The translations under genes and the position numbers were made by a program. From the NCBI GenBank assembly GCA_021029095.1, contig JAJOHG010000108.1, positions 1 through 64,000 on the forward strand: a stretch of DNA of 64,000 bases. The letters are read 5' to 3'. Every line of letters starts with the position of its first letter. Position 1 is the stretch's first letter. The notes under the pieces are model-generated. The model searched no databases, had not been told where the DNA came from, and saw only the letters and a list, made by a program, of their open reading frames with translations. This stretch comes from Phellopilus nigrolimitatus. Taxonomy: Eukaryota > Basidiomycota > Agaricomycetes > Hymenochaetales > Hymenochaetaceae. Below are positions 31,116 through 43,131 of this stretch, one piece after another.

Positions 31116-31544
31116 ACCTGGCCCGCGTTTTCGAGAAGAGTTCGGTATGATGAGCAGTGCTCAGGCCTTCGTTTAAGCTTTCATATTACTCGTCCGACCT
31201 TTCAATCATTAGAGTAACAGATGCTCATCCAACAGTGTCTCTAACTCGGAAATAAAACAAGAGAACTACTTGTCATTTTTCGAGGCATACGCGTCTGTCA
31301 CACAGACCGAGCATATAAATTAGAATCTGTTTTCGGTCCAAATAAGACGGAGAGGCAGCACCTCTTGTACTTCCATGTACATTCGGTGATCATTGTGTAT
31401 CAAGCCATTATAATCCAATGTTGTCTAGGTTACGATACACAGTCGCGAATGGCTACCATTCGTGAACTAATGTTGAAATACTAATTGACGGGAACTACCT
31501 ACAAGGAGATAATTCATGAGTAGAGGCACTTCTGAGCAAGCTGG

Positions 31545-34440
31545 TCATTGCGTGTCGCCCGATTGCGAACAACAAGTGCACGACGGATCTTCACCGGCGC
31601 CTTCCATCCACTCGGTATAAGTGACCGGGGGAGCAAGAGTCGTAGGCGCCTTGCTCGCTGCAGCCATCGCCAGCTCTCTTTCCTCGCGTGGTAACGCGCG
31701 CATTTTTATGTTGTCTCGTTTCGCTTGAGCAGTGACCTCTGCGCTCGCATCATGGAAACAAGATCCAATTCCTTGACAGTAAAAGCGGAGATCATCGTCT
31801 TCAACATATTTGAGGACTGTTTTCATTGAGTTCGGTCCGGGCTTTTTGCTGGTGATGAATGTCTCTTTCGCCTCCATAATGTCACTCCAAGAACCCTTCC
31901 TCCACTTAGCCAAAATGTCACCCTTCTTGGATATTGTGTACCCATAATACCCAACGCCGTACCAGACAACGGTATAGAAGACAGACTCCAGATCATGATG
32001 AAAACCACGGGTAAATTCTTTGTTGCTGAGGTCGAGCACTTCTCGAGCCATGAACGGCGCTGTCCCAGTGCGGTGGTTGCTTGACTGCTTAAACGGAAAG
32101 TACGACGCCAGATCGAAATCGAGCAGGACGGCGATGATCTCGTTTTTGTCATTCCTATAGAACGCGATGTTACTGATACTGATGTCCCCGTGCAGCATCT
32201 TCAATCGAACGAATAGCGTATGCAGACCTGTGATACGTTTAATAACTACATCTATCCCGAAGAAGACACGTCACTCACATCTGACAATCTGGATTATCGC
32301 AGCCCAGAAGTCCTTCGGTTTGAGAATATAGATAGGAAAGTACTCCCTCATGACGAAAGCCCGAAACTCCCTCACTTCGAAAATCTCGCCCTTTGTCATG
32401 CAGGCGTCTCGGAGCTTGGCGACTGGTGTCATGTCATTCACCACAGCTTTCCCAAATATCTCCGGGATGTGCTTGATGATATCGAGCAGTGTTCGCGCAT
32501 CCAGGATGAATTCGTCCTCGTTTTTCCGAGTCTTGGCTTGCCAACTGAATTTGATCACTAGTTTATATCCATCTATGTTCGCTTTGATGACGGACGTTCC
32601 GCGTCCGATTAAACAGTAGGGGGAGGTTAGTTTCTCCCCCAAAACGATCTTGCTAATGTCCAACGGTGTGTCCGAGCCCGTGACAGGTTCCAGCAGACCA
32701 GACTGCAGTTTGTTTGTAGATTCGTCCGCGAAATCGAATGGATTACAGTATCCCATGATCTCGTTGAAACCGAGGTCAGGAAGGTCGCGATAGAACATAA
32801 GGAGAAGAAGGGCGAAATATGTCGGATTACTCGCGATGTCGAAAGGGTCCGCTTCAATGATCGCCGAGCGATGGTAGAAAAACAAAGTGATACTGTTCCC
32901 CTCGACAAGAACTCCAAAGGCGAATTTACGGTCGCCGCGGGCGCTAAACACCTCTGCAACGTAGCTCGCAAGTTGGACCCTCACTGAATTGGCGGTTTTG
33001 GGGGCTATAGGTATGTTCGCGGATGCTGGAGGCTCCGTTGTTGCTCCTGGCATATGCTCGCGATAAGCGCTGCAGCGCATGACGACTTCCGATGGACCTT
33101 CCGATGTAGGCGTGTTCATAGATACATCGCCGGTAGGCATGCCGATGTCGCTCGGTCCTCCCGAAGATCCTTGACCTCCGTCTGTGGACATGGGCGGTAT
33201 CTTAATCGCACTCGACTTCCTAGGCCTTCCAGAATTAGATGCATTCCCTGTAGGTTGTCTGGAGGAACTGCCCGTGTCGCGCTTGGAGGAACTGCCCGTG
33301 TCGCGCTTGGAGGAACTGCCCGTGCCGCGCTTGGAGGAACTGCCCGTGCCGCGCTTGGAGGAATTGCTCGTGCCGCGTTTGGAGGAACTACCCTTGCCAC
33401 GCTCGGAGGAACTACCCCTGCCACGCTTGGACGAACTAGCGGAGCTGCGCTTCCCACTCGAATACTCTTCGTCTGCCTCGTCCTCTGCAGGGCGCTTCCT
33501 TCCTTTCCCTTTACTCGTTTGACCCGACCTCGATGTGTCTGTCGACCCTATCTCCCCGGATCGTTCTCCATTACTAACATCCTCCTCGTCCGCCTTCTCC
33601 GAAGTGCTGTTAACCTTTTGCTTGAATTCGAAGGGCAGCAATGTACTTAGCCAATTGACTCGGACCTGTGTCAATCCGCCTCGATCTTCGGACTTGCCTT
33701 TGGCGAATGAATCCGCTTCGATGACATCCTTAGACTGGGCGCTGCAGACATCGTTCGCGTCCGCATCTCCTGTGTCCAGGATGGCGCTAGTGGCCTCTAC
33801 AGCTCCAACGACATCCTTCGCGCCCGCGCTTGCCTCCCCGACGTGTTTGTGCTTCCTCTCAGCCTTCCGACGACCCGCGTCGACCTTAACCATGTCCTTT
33901 TTCCCGTAGGCGTTGTCCGGAGCTAGCACGACATCGGGTTTCCTGTCCGCATAACCGCCAGGCATCTTCTCCTTCTCAACTTGAAGCAGCTTGATCCTCC
34001 TTTCGTTCGCCATGTTTCTCTCGGATTCGGCACGTTTGAGAATCATATTCCCCATATTCACGAACGGTTTGTACAACTGATCCTCCTTTCGATGAGCCAC
34101 AAACTTTCTCAACTCCGTCTTGTACTCCTCGCTGTCATGTACGGCCCAGAGTTCGACGTCATTCAGAAGTTTAGCGTGTTCTTCTTCCGTGAGATTGAAA
34201 GCAAGTTTCAGGAAGTCGTTGAAAGGGATCCCCTTGCACGTATAATTGAGAACGTCATTTCTGAGATCGTCGTCCATGCTTTCTTTCGTGTACTTCTCTG
34301 ACTTGGCACGGGCCTTGGACGGTGTACTATGCACGGACTGGGCCGACTCGTCCGGCTGGGACATTTCTGCTGCAAAGGTTCATAAAGTTAGGATATGTGA
34401 CACTTTCAGAGAGCAGCCACTACTCACCAGAGGCGGACAT
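31545..34440 (-). CDS. FunK1-family protein kinase (right copy)
   Basis: Exons 34428-34440, 32279-34369 and 31545-32227 (introns 58 and 51 bp) give 928 residues. Residues 1 to about 575 match the left copy exactly at protein level, including the eight SSSKRGTG-type repeats; beyond that differences accumulate (for example FVMREYFPIYILK for LVMREYFRIYDLK) and the last exon differs at roughly a quarter of positions, with KKPGPNS inserted. The kinase motifs are kept: GRGTS, VIKFSW, HGDISISN, DFDLAS and GTAPFMAREVL. Both genes are open, so both may be active, with different C-lobes. The two genes point toward each other across the spacer. Confidence 0.9.
33255..33438 (-). repeat. 24-bp coding tandem repeat, mirror copy
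   Basis: The eight-unit Ser/Lys/Arg repeat of the right FunK1 gene. Same unit order as the left copy. Confidence 0.9.
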
Positions 34441-34984
34441 GATCAGGTCGAGATGGAGGTGTGTTGAGGACAAGAAGGTGCAGGAACAAAGCGTCTGACA
34501 CGCGTGTCAAGGCCATTAATGAAATTCAAGTCGCCGACGCAGTGTCACGTGAATGTTCTGGTGGCTGTGGTGCGATGTCAAAGGTTAGGGCCGGCCTTTA
34601 CGCGTGCGCACGTGTCATTGCTCCCTCCATTCCCTGCTGCACCTGCTTGCAATGAAATACGCGGACAGCATTCGGCTCCTTTTGGCATTCTTTCGTCTTC
34701 GTTCCAATTGAAGGTGTTTTCGTGAAGATTCTACGAGTTTAAGTCAAACTCAGAGGGCTTGCCAGCCGATCACCGCGAAATCTCGCTCTGTCGAAGTTCT
34801 TACATCTTGCACGGTATGTCCAAGGCATATTCATAGAAAGAAGATGCTATAGTACATTACATCCATAGACAATTTTTCATTACACGCGCGAGGCATCGAG
34901 CGGGGGCTATGAGACCAAGAGCTGGAAAGAAAGCAAGGGAAAAAGGAAAACGAGAAGGAGCGAGAGATCAAGACCGAAAGCGTT

Positions 34985-37870
34985 GACGAGAGCTGGAAGG
35001 ATCGGGAGTCGGATGTGTAAAGTGCATATGCAAGTAATGAAAGATATAGACAAATGCGGTGTGCGTATGGTGCAGGTCATGAAAAGTTCGTGAATGGAAC
35101 ATGAAGTGGAGGGAAGCGTAATGTGCAGCAAAGAAACTAACTATACCAGTAATGTAGATGACCAATGAGAAACGACGATTGGAACGAATAAGGACGAGAC
35201 TGCGGGGACAGCAGAGACAATGGCAAGCAGCTGCGATACCAATGCTAATGGTGGTACACAAAAAAGGGTTGAGATGCAAGCGGAGCGGGAACGGTTGTAC
35301 ACACAAGAAAGCAGCGAACACGAAGATCAGCGACAAAGGGAAACGAGAAAGTGAAAGCGGAGAGAAGATTAAATAGGAGCAAATGTACATACGAAGACAA
35401 GCCCGATGATTGCAGAATCCTGGTATTGCAGTCAATCAGAGCCGAGGTGAGAGCGACGCGATTACGACGCCGGCGGCGGCGGCGGTATCCGAGGGTATGA
35501 CGGTAATGGAGGTATAGGATAGGCGACAGCAGAGCGAGCAGCAAGAAGAGCGGAGACGAATAAACAGTAGTTGTACATATGGCACATTTTGATGACGTGT
35601 CTTGCCGTCGACGAGTGTCGGTGCGGCGTTGGCGACGTCGAATAGCAGATGGTTGAAGTCTTGTCGAGTCCCTCGACGTGCGTCGGGTGTCGATGGCTTT
35701 GCGCGCACGAAGGCGTTCATTGCGTCCTCCCAGTCCCGCTGCCGAACAAGAAAAGCTTCTTGCGCTCGGGGATGACGGTGACCTCCCACTCCTTCTCGAC
35801 CCAGAGACCCATGCGGCCCCTGTGCTCACCACGACGGCTGCCAACCTCGCGGATGGCGCGGCGCGCGAGTTCAATGTCGCGCGCGTGCAACGCCGAGGTC
35901 TCGATATAGGGCTTCTCCTCCGCGCTAGCTTCTTGTGTTGACTCCTGCGCGGTGGAGGTGGATGCGGTCGGGAGAGATGTCGGGAGCGAGGTCGATGTTG
36001 CAGGGAGCGGGTCGGGGAAGAAGATTTCCTCGTAGCGCGTCTGCTTGATAGGGACGGCGGGCATCGCGTCGTAGACTGGTCCTTCGACATTGTCATAGGT
36101 CCAGTTGCGTGCTACAAATCAAAAGGTCCAGTCAGCATCGTTAACGAAAGTGAAGAGAAAAGAGAATGCAACATACCCTCCATGTTCATCCGCCTCCTCT
36201 CCGGCGCGCTCATCTCCGCCCTGCTCTTGCCCTTCTTCTCCTTCCGCTCGCTTCGACTCCTGTGTCCTTTCCGACTGCCGCTCGTAACACTCGCACTCGT
36301 GACGCTCGTACCCGTTCCGTCTTCGCTCATCTCCTCGGCCGGGCGGTGCCACGCCCCCTCCGCCTCTCCCTCGACGCCCTCCTCGCGCACACTTCCCAAC
36401 GCACCCGCGCTCCGCCTGCTGCGGCCGCTAACGCTCGCCTCGCTGCCGCTGCGCCTCATCGGCGCCGGCGACACCGGCCCCGCCAAGCTCGACGCGGGCA
36501 GGCTCGAGCTAACGGTAGAACGGAGAAGGACGTCGGGCACGAGTAGTCTCCCCTCTACCCCCTTCGCGAGCACACGGCGGGGGGCCGCGCGTTTCTTGCC
36601 CGCGTAGAGCGCCGGGTCGACGCCGGGAAGGGTGAGCGCGCTCGTACCCGAGTGCGCGTCGTCGCTGACTGATGTGGCCGCCGACTTGGTCGACACGGAC
36701 TTCGAGGCCGAGGTCGAGGTGACGAGGCCGAACGCGGGCGCGTAGCTGGTGGCAAGGCTCGCGTTGCTCTTCGCGCGCGGTGCGTGGCTTGTGGAGGACG
36801 ACGACGGCGCGCGCACGAAAAGCGGGTACTTCGCGTAGAGCTCGAGCGCGCTTTGCGTGCGCGTCGGCGCGCCGGGCGCGCGAACGAGCGGGCGACGAAC
36901 TGTTTCCGTGTTGCCCGCATTTGCCTGTGGGTCGGAGGCTGCGCCAGTCGAAGGCCGACGGTGGGTCGAGATGACGCCCGCAGGCGCTCTGGGGTTCGAG
37001 TTGCCGCCGTAGTTGTAGACCAAATCGCTCCAGCGAGCCGGGTCGATCGTCTCCACCTCCTCGGGTTTCGCCTCCACCTTCCCGGCCCTCCTGTTCGCAC
37101 GAGCTTCTCTCTCTGCCTCGCCCGTGAGGTCCCAGGCCCGCCTGCGCTCCTCCTCCTTCTTCACCTGCTCCTCCCGCAGCCTCCTCTCCTCCTTCGCCTG
37201 CTCGCCGTCCGCCGCGCCCGAGCGGAAGATCGCTTGTAAGCGTCTCGCGGCCATGAGGATGCCGCCCTCGAAAAGCGGGCGCTTGTCTGCTGATGTTGTA
37301 TTCGCGGTCGGAGGCGCCGACACAGGCGCGGATGCGCGATGCGGATGCAAAGGCAGCGGAGGGATCGGCGGGGGAGCGGGGTCCGTGTATAGATTCGACA
37401 AGCCGTCGGATCGTTCTTCCCCAGGGCTCCTTTCCTCGGCGCTGGCGCTCGCGGTGAAGCTCGTACCGGTCGCGCTCGAGCTCGTGTCCGAGTCGGAGCG
37501 TGCGAGTCGAAGCGTGGTCTCGCCGAGGTCGAGCGCGCGGAGATCCCGTAAATTCGGCGCGCGCCACGAGTTGGGCGGGACAGGGGGCAGAACGGGGCTG
37601 GGCGGCGGCGGAGAGGCGTGGGCCGGGTTGAGCTGAGCAGGGTGCGCGCCGAGGCTGACGCGCTTTTCCTTCCCGTGGGATTTTGTCTTTGTAGCAAGGT
37701 GCGCCGAGTCCGTTGCTTTCAGGCGGTCGGCGCTCGAGTCGCGCTCGAGGATCTCGCGCGCGCTGGGCATCGGGACGGGCCAGGCCCACTCGAGGTCCTT
37801 CTTGCGGCACGCCTCGCTGCAGTAGAGGGGCGTCTGGGACTGGTCGATGACGGTGCGCGTGCGAAGGGGG
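34985..37870. repeat. Direct segmental duplication, right copy
   Basis: Counterpart of 16040-18800. It contains the intact Ecl1-type gene and its 3' flank (34985-35716). Homology with the left copy stops near 37870, inside the coding sequence and just 5' of TRTVID, the point where module M takes over in copies B, D and E. Confidence 0.85.
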
Positions 37871-38196
37871 GTGGCTGGCAGCTCCTGGACGACGGGCTCC
37901 TGGGCGGCGCGCTGGGGCGACTTGGCCTTGTTCGGCACGTTGGGGCGGAGGCCGCCGCCGGGGCGCACACGGCCGGTGCCCTGGAGGAGGCCGCCGCCGT
38001 GGGCGCGGCCTTTGATGGTGCCGTGCTTGCCGCGGGTGGCGCCCTTGATGGAGGTGGTCGAGTTGCTGGTCACCAGCGCGGGCTGTTGCGGCAGCGGGGT
38101 GGGCAGAGGCTGGATGGGGACGGTGTACCGCTTAGGCATGATAAGACAGTCGCAGACCGGGCACCAAGACGTGTCGAGATGGATATCGGTGTCCAT
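35717..38196 (-). CDS. Ecl1-family zinc-binding protein, intact
   Basis: Exons 36177-38196 and 35717-36111 with a 65-bp intron (GTATGT...TTGTAG) give 804 residues. The split Cys motif of the Ecl1/2/3 family is present: CPVCDC at residues 12-17 and YCSEAC at 125-130 (C12, C15, C126 and C130 as zinc ligands). In yeasts these small proteins extend chronological lifespan and respond to nutrient or zinc limitation. The remaining 670 residues are Ser/Pro/Arg-rich: an NSWRAPNLRDLRALDLG segment near 230, an EERRRAWDLTGEAERE coiled stretch near 365, RWSDLVYNYGGNSNP near 405, Ser-rich linkers, and a C-terminal domain with NWTYDNVEGPVYDAMP and KEWEVTVIPERKKLFLFG. Divergently transcribed from the Zn2Cys6 gene. 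It is the only complete copy of five in the window. Confidence 0.85.
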
Positions 38197-39184
38197 TGTC
38201 GACTCGAGTAGTTCGGTCAGTCAGGTCGTAGACGGCGAGGAGGGGTTGAAGATGGGAGGATAAAAGAGAGGATAAAAGCAACGCATGCTCCGCGGAATCC
38301 ATGAGTGTGCGAAGGATGCGGTTTTGTCGCTGTAATGTACGGGTTAGTACAGTGTAAGCGGCTAGAGAGCCGATTTCGTATATATATAGAAAACGACCTT
38401 CCCAATACAATCGCTTGTCGGCAAGTTCAATATAGCCTCCGGTACGGCCTTGCATGGCCTTCGAGGATGGGGCGCGCCGTGCGATGTCCAGCGCAGGGCA
38501 CAAGCAGCACCCTCGACGTCAAGCTGTGCGATAGCGAGCTGGCCTGGTGGAAGCAAATTGAAAAATTATATACATGTTGTAGCGTGCTAACTTAGGTAAG
38601 GGTTAGACATGTAGCTGTGGGAAATGTAAGGCTATCTCTTAGTTACCCGTTCTATCACATCTTATTGTACATAATCGGCAATTTCATGCAACATGGCTCG
38701 CCAATTTATTCACAAATCTTCGTTAGTGTCGTCGTAGCGTATTTTTATTCTGCATGTTCGTTACACCCGTGTTCTTCACCGTCTGCTTTTCCCCCGACTT
38801 AGATTTTGGCTCACCCAAGCACTATTTTATCTCATTTATCTGTGCCAGTGTCTGTGCCCAGTCGGTGCGCTAGCCATTCCATGTGCAGACTGATTGTTTG
38901 CATTTTTGATCTGTTTTATTCCGTTTTCTCTCGTTTAGGCGTACAGGAGACCAGGCAGGGCGCTGCGCAAGCTCCTAGGCCTGCTTTTTTGCATATATCC
39001 TCTAATTCGCAGTCGCTCGATTCACAATTGATTTTTCTGTTCTGAATTTGGCTTTTGCCCAAACGCATGCCGGTTATCGCTCTTGGTCTCGGGCTCCATC
39101 ACGCTAGTCAGCTAGGCAATCCCACCCAGCCATCATTACCCGATACGCACACCCAATAAATATACGGCATTTCAGCAGCGCAAG
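38197..39184. promoter_or_regulatory. Divergent intergenic region between ecl1 and Zn2Cys6 gene
   Basis: About 1 kb between two start codons facing away from each other. No coding frame with protein-like composition. The right half (38600-39170) is T-rich on the plus strand, as in 5' untranslated regions of fungal genes. It should hold both promoters; no specific site was recognised. Confidence 0.5.
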
Positions 39185-42100
39185 ATGTACGTGTACGACG
39201 ATCATCCATTTCAGCCCCCTATCCCTTCCTCGCCTTCCTCTGCGTCTACGGGCGCTGCGTATCTTGGACTCTCGTACCCGTCTTTCAATCCCGTGTACGA
39301 CGCGCCATTCTACGCTCAAGAATCCGTCCCGACGTCATCCTCGTCCTCGTCGCTGGCTGCGGCCCTCGACTTCCCCCAACCGGACAAGAGCCAGCCCGAA
39401 CCGGTGGATCGAACGAGGCCGATTCCGGCTCTCCCGCGCGGCGGGCCACCGGAGAACCTAAATCTGGAAACGGGCGCAAATTTTGATCCAAATTCGGGCA
39501 GAACTGTCGAACGAACTAGAGATATCACGCCAAACATGCCTCGGGAGCATGTAAATCCAAACTCAAGGCAAGATCCTCAATTTCCAGACTCGCAGTATCA
39601 ATCACAGTCCCTCCATTCGCAATCTCATCTTCAGCCTCTTCCTCATCAACCTCAACCTCATCCCCAATCCCAACCGCAGCCCCAGGTGCCTCTCCCTCCA
39701 CACACCCACCACTTCCCGCCCGATGCCACCAACGTCTTCCAGCCATTCGACTCCTGGCCGCCCAGCGCCGACGCGTTCACGGCGGACAGCAGTCTGCACG
39801 GCTTCCACGGCTCTTTCAGCGGAGGCGGCGCGCCCGACTTCTCCGGCGAGCCCTTCGCGTTCTTCCCGAACGACCCCGCGGCATACTACAGCGAGCCGCT
39901 GCCCGCGCACCTGTTCGCAAACGACGCGCCCGGCGGGTGGGGCGAAGACGCGGGCATGGGCTTCGGTGAGGCGTGCTTCGACTTCAGCGGCGCGGCCACA
40001 TGGGAGCCGCCACCGGCAGCATTCGGCGGCAAGGCGCCGATGCCGGTGCTGCACGAGCAGAGTACGCAAGTCGTGTCCATGGCCCCGCCTCCTGCGCCAG
40101 CCCTCGGGCACGCCGGCGGAGGCAACGGCTCCAATGCGCAATTTGCTTCCGTCTCTGCCGCGCGGCCCGACGCAGGCTTGGCACGCGATCGATCGCAATC
40201 GCTATCTGTTTCCGCTGGCGCGCCCGCCGTTGTCGGGGCGTTTGGGGGCGATCACTTCCACGCGTCGGCGCATCAGCACCAGCACCAGCAGCTTCAGGAG
40301 CTTCAACGCCAGCACCAGCAACAGCATGTGCCCGGTAGTCCATCTGCGGAGGAACTTGGGCTTGCATACTCGCCTCACTCACAGGCTAATCCGAATCACG
40401 TGTACACCGCTGATCATGGAATGCCCTCGACGGGTGTGGACGGGGACCGGGATCTACGGCGGCCGGAGAGCTTGGGAGCCGACAAGCATCGAGAGGTATG
40501 TATTATTACATCTTTTTTTATTTTGTTTTATTTCTATCATTAGAAACATCTCGGCGTACATCTTTGATTTTTCTCTGATTGTTCTCTTGATTGTAATTAT
40601 AGGATGCATTTGTTGCACCTTCCACATCATGGCCAGCTTCAAACCAACCGATCTATAGTCAACGATACTCCACACAATCAGAGCCCGCACTGTCAGCAGA
40701 CGTACAGTCTACGTTCGCACCCCAACAAGAACATGTGCATCATAATGCACAACACAATGCAGCCATGCCCCCGCCGCCCCCGCCGGCGCGTGCAAGGATT
40801 CATGCACGTGCAAATTCTGGGAAGGATACGACGCATTCCCCGTTTGTACGCCGGCATACAGTGGCTGCGTCATCGAGTTCAGATACTATCGTCCCCTCAC
40901 CGGCCCCTCCCGCCCAAGCACCAATTAGGTCCCAGTCATCAGGTGCAGAAGTCGTACCTGCGCAAAGACCGACGAACGCCATGCTCACAACCCACATGAA
41001 CGACGCGCTCTGGTCGCAGTCGCAGCAGTTCAATCGCCTCGCGCTGGTCGAAACGTTCCGGCAACGGCACGGCCGCGAGCCCCCGCCCGAGATGCGCATT
41101 CTCGAGACGAGCGCAATCGAGCGCAGCCTTGTTGGTGAGAATGCCTTGCGGCGGGCCATGGAGAGGGAATGGGCCGAGAGGGCCGATAAGGAGGACAAGG
41201 GCGGACAGGAGGGCGCGCGGGAAAAAGGCAGGAATAGAAGCGTAGGGCCGACGGCGCTAGAGGATATGAGCAACAAAGAATTCTTCCGACGGGGTCCTGA
41301 TCCGAATTGGATTCCTGCGCATCCGGGTGCAGAACTTGAGCTGGAGGCGGCTTTGGAAGAAAGCGCGAGAGCGAATCCCGCACTTTGCGCAGTACACGTG
41401 CGCACTCACTCTCATGGCGACGTACCATTGGTCTCACCCATCTCGCCAAATACTCCCGATGAGATAGCCACTCCGCGCGAGAGCTTCTTTCCCACGCACG
41501 CAGTGCACGCGTATCCTTCCGTCCTCAGCGCGCCTCAGACTGAGTACAACCAAGCATATAGATCCCCAATAACGCCAATGTCGCCCTCTCGCGCCTCTTT
41601 TCTCATACAGAAGATCGCGCCGCTCCTGCGACACGACGGGCACCTCGTTCAGCACATCTCCGGCCTCGGCGGCGCACACGGAAAGGCATACGATGGGCGC
41701 TCGTACCTCCCAGATGACGCCGAGCCTGACCCGAGCCACGTCCCGCCCGCGCCTCCCGGCGCGCGCATCAGTGATCATCCCATACTCAAGTCTTACCGCC
41801 CGCACCCGCTCGCCATACGCGGAGAGAAATTGCACACGGTGATCAACCCAGCCCCCGAGCGGCCAACTGGCGCCCATGAGAAAGGTCCAATGCCGGGAAA
41901 CAGTAGGGAGCCGGAAGGGGCGAACGAAGATGCGCGTCCGAGCTCCGCCATGAGGCGGCGCGAGGAAGCGGGCGTGAAGAAGGAAGAGAAAGGCAAAGGA
42001 TGGGGCTCCGCCGAGGGCGGCTCGCATGGTCCAGGTTTCGGTCTCGGTCTTCCAATCTCCAAAAAAGATAATGGCGGATGCGCAGATGGGCCGGGCGACC

Positions 42101-43131
42101 GGGGCACAGGGCCATTGGCGCGCTTGAAGCTGACGACGGATGAGAAAGCGCCGCTGAAGATGGCCTGCCTCTTCTGTCGAAACCGGAAGATCGCGTGCGG
42201 CATTGGGAAGGGCGAAGACAAGACGTGCAAGTTCGTATTGCTTTCACGCTATTCTCTTTTCTTTGTCTGCGAACTACGCTCATATTCGTTGTTCAATCTG
42301 CAGCCAGTGCTCCCGCCGCAACCTCCGCTGCATCTTCCCAACGGAGTCACGCCGCGGAATGCGTACCCGTAAGGGGCGCTCGGCGCATACGGTAGATGGC
42401 GTCGACGAAGCTGTCAAGGACACTACCGAACCCGATGAACCCGACTTCGAAGAATTCGGGGATGCTTCTTCGTCATCCTCTGCAGCTGGCCCTTCTGGGT
42501 CGCGTTCGCGGAGGGTAGTGAAGAATAGGAAGAAACAAATGAAGGCGAAAGTAAGGAGAAAGAAGGTTGATGGGAAGGGGAAGGGGAAAGGGAAGGAGAA
42601 GGCGGGTCCAGAGGAAGATGAGGAGTGCGAGAGAGACGAGGATGAAGATGGGGACATCGTGATGGGCGATGGTGGAGGAGATTCAACGGCCATGCAAGTC
42701 AATCGAAGTCTGGAATACGCAGACAACCCACTTGCATTGCTTGCGGCAGAGATGCGGCACCAGCGGCCGCGCCCACAGCAGCCAACCTCATCCTCATCCT
42801 CATCATACTCCTCGCCAATGCATACTACCTCTTCGGCTGCTGCGCATGCGACTCTTGCGGGCTCCTCGATGCTGGCTCCTGGATCTCTGCTGGGTGTCCC
42901 TCCCCAGCCCGGGCCTCCGGACGCTTCGTCCATGGTGGGGGCGGAATATTCGGCCACGCAGATATCGGGACTTTCGCGTGGCCCATTCACTACTAGTCCG
43001 CTGAGTCGACGTAAGCAAGGACGGGGTGGTGGCGACAGAGGCCAGTGAGTGTTCTCTTGCATTCGGATCCCTGTTCTCATTTGCTTAATTGCGGCGTTTC
43101 CTTTGCAAATAGGCGTCGCGACCCTTCCTAG
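39185..43131 (+). CDS. Zn2Cys6 transcription factor with C-terminally placed zinc cluster
   Basis: Exons 39185-40495, 40603-42230, 42304-43044 and 43113-43131 (introns 107, 73 and 68 bp) give 1232 residues. The zinc cluster is C-x2-C-x6-C-x9-C-x2-C-x6-C from ACLFCRNRKIAC to CNQCSRRNLRCIFP, at about residues 957-995, split by the second intron, and followed by the basic GMRTRKGR and a Lys-rich acidic tract (KGKGKGKEKAG, then EEDEECERDEDEDGD). Before it lie long Gln/Pro/His-rich regions and one ordered block (LWSQSQQFNRLALVETFRQR) near residue 570. The late position of the cluster is seen in some basidiomycete factors such as PriB of Lentinula; that link is from memory. Nuclear DNA-binding regulator; targets unknown. 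Confidence 0.85.

Larger units (their letters stand above)
31195..34622. repeat. Large inverted repeat, right arm (FunK1 segment)
   Basis: Inverted match to 22761-26180. The outer edge of homology is near 34622 and the inner edge near 31195. The stretch 32650-34615 appeared identical to the left arm where compared; 31195-32649 is diverged. The 360 bases after the arm (34623-34984) show no gene. Confidence 0.92.

Noticed and set aside
33054..33650. 198-codon frame antisense to the right FunK1 gene, mirrored at 23733-24329
   Set aside because: It comes from the Ser/Lys repeat read backwards and has no independent support; its presence in both arms only reflects their identity.
39185..43131. 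Naming the Zn2Cys6 gene priB
   Set aside because: Only the late position of the cluster and its general sequence suggest it; no alignment could be done.
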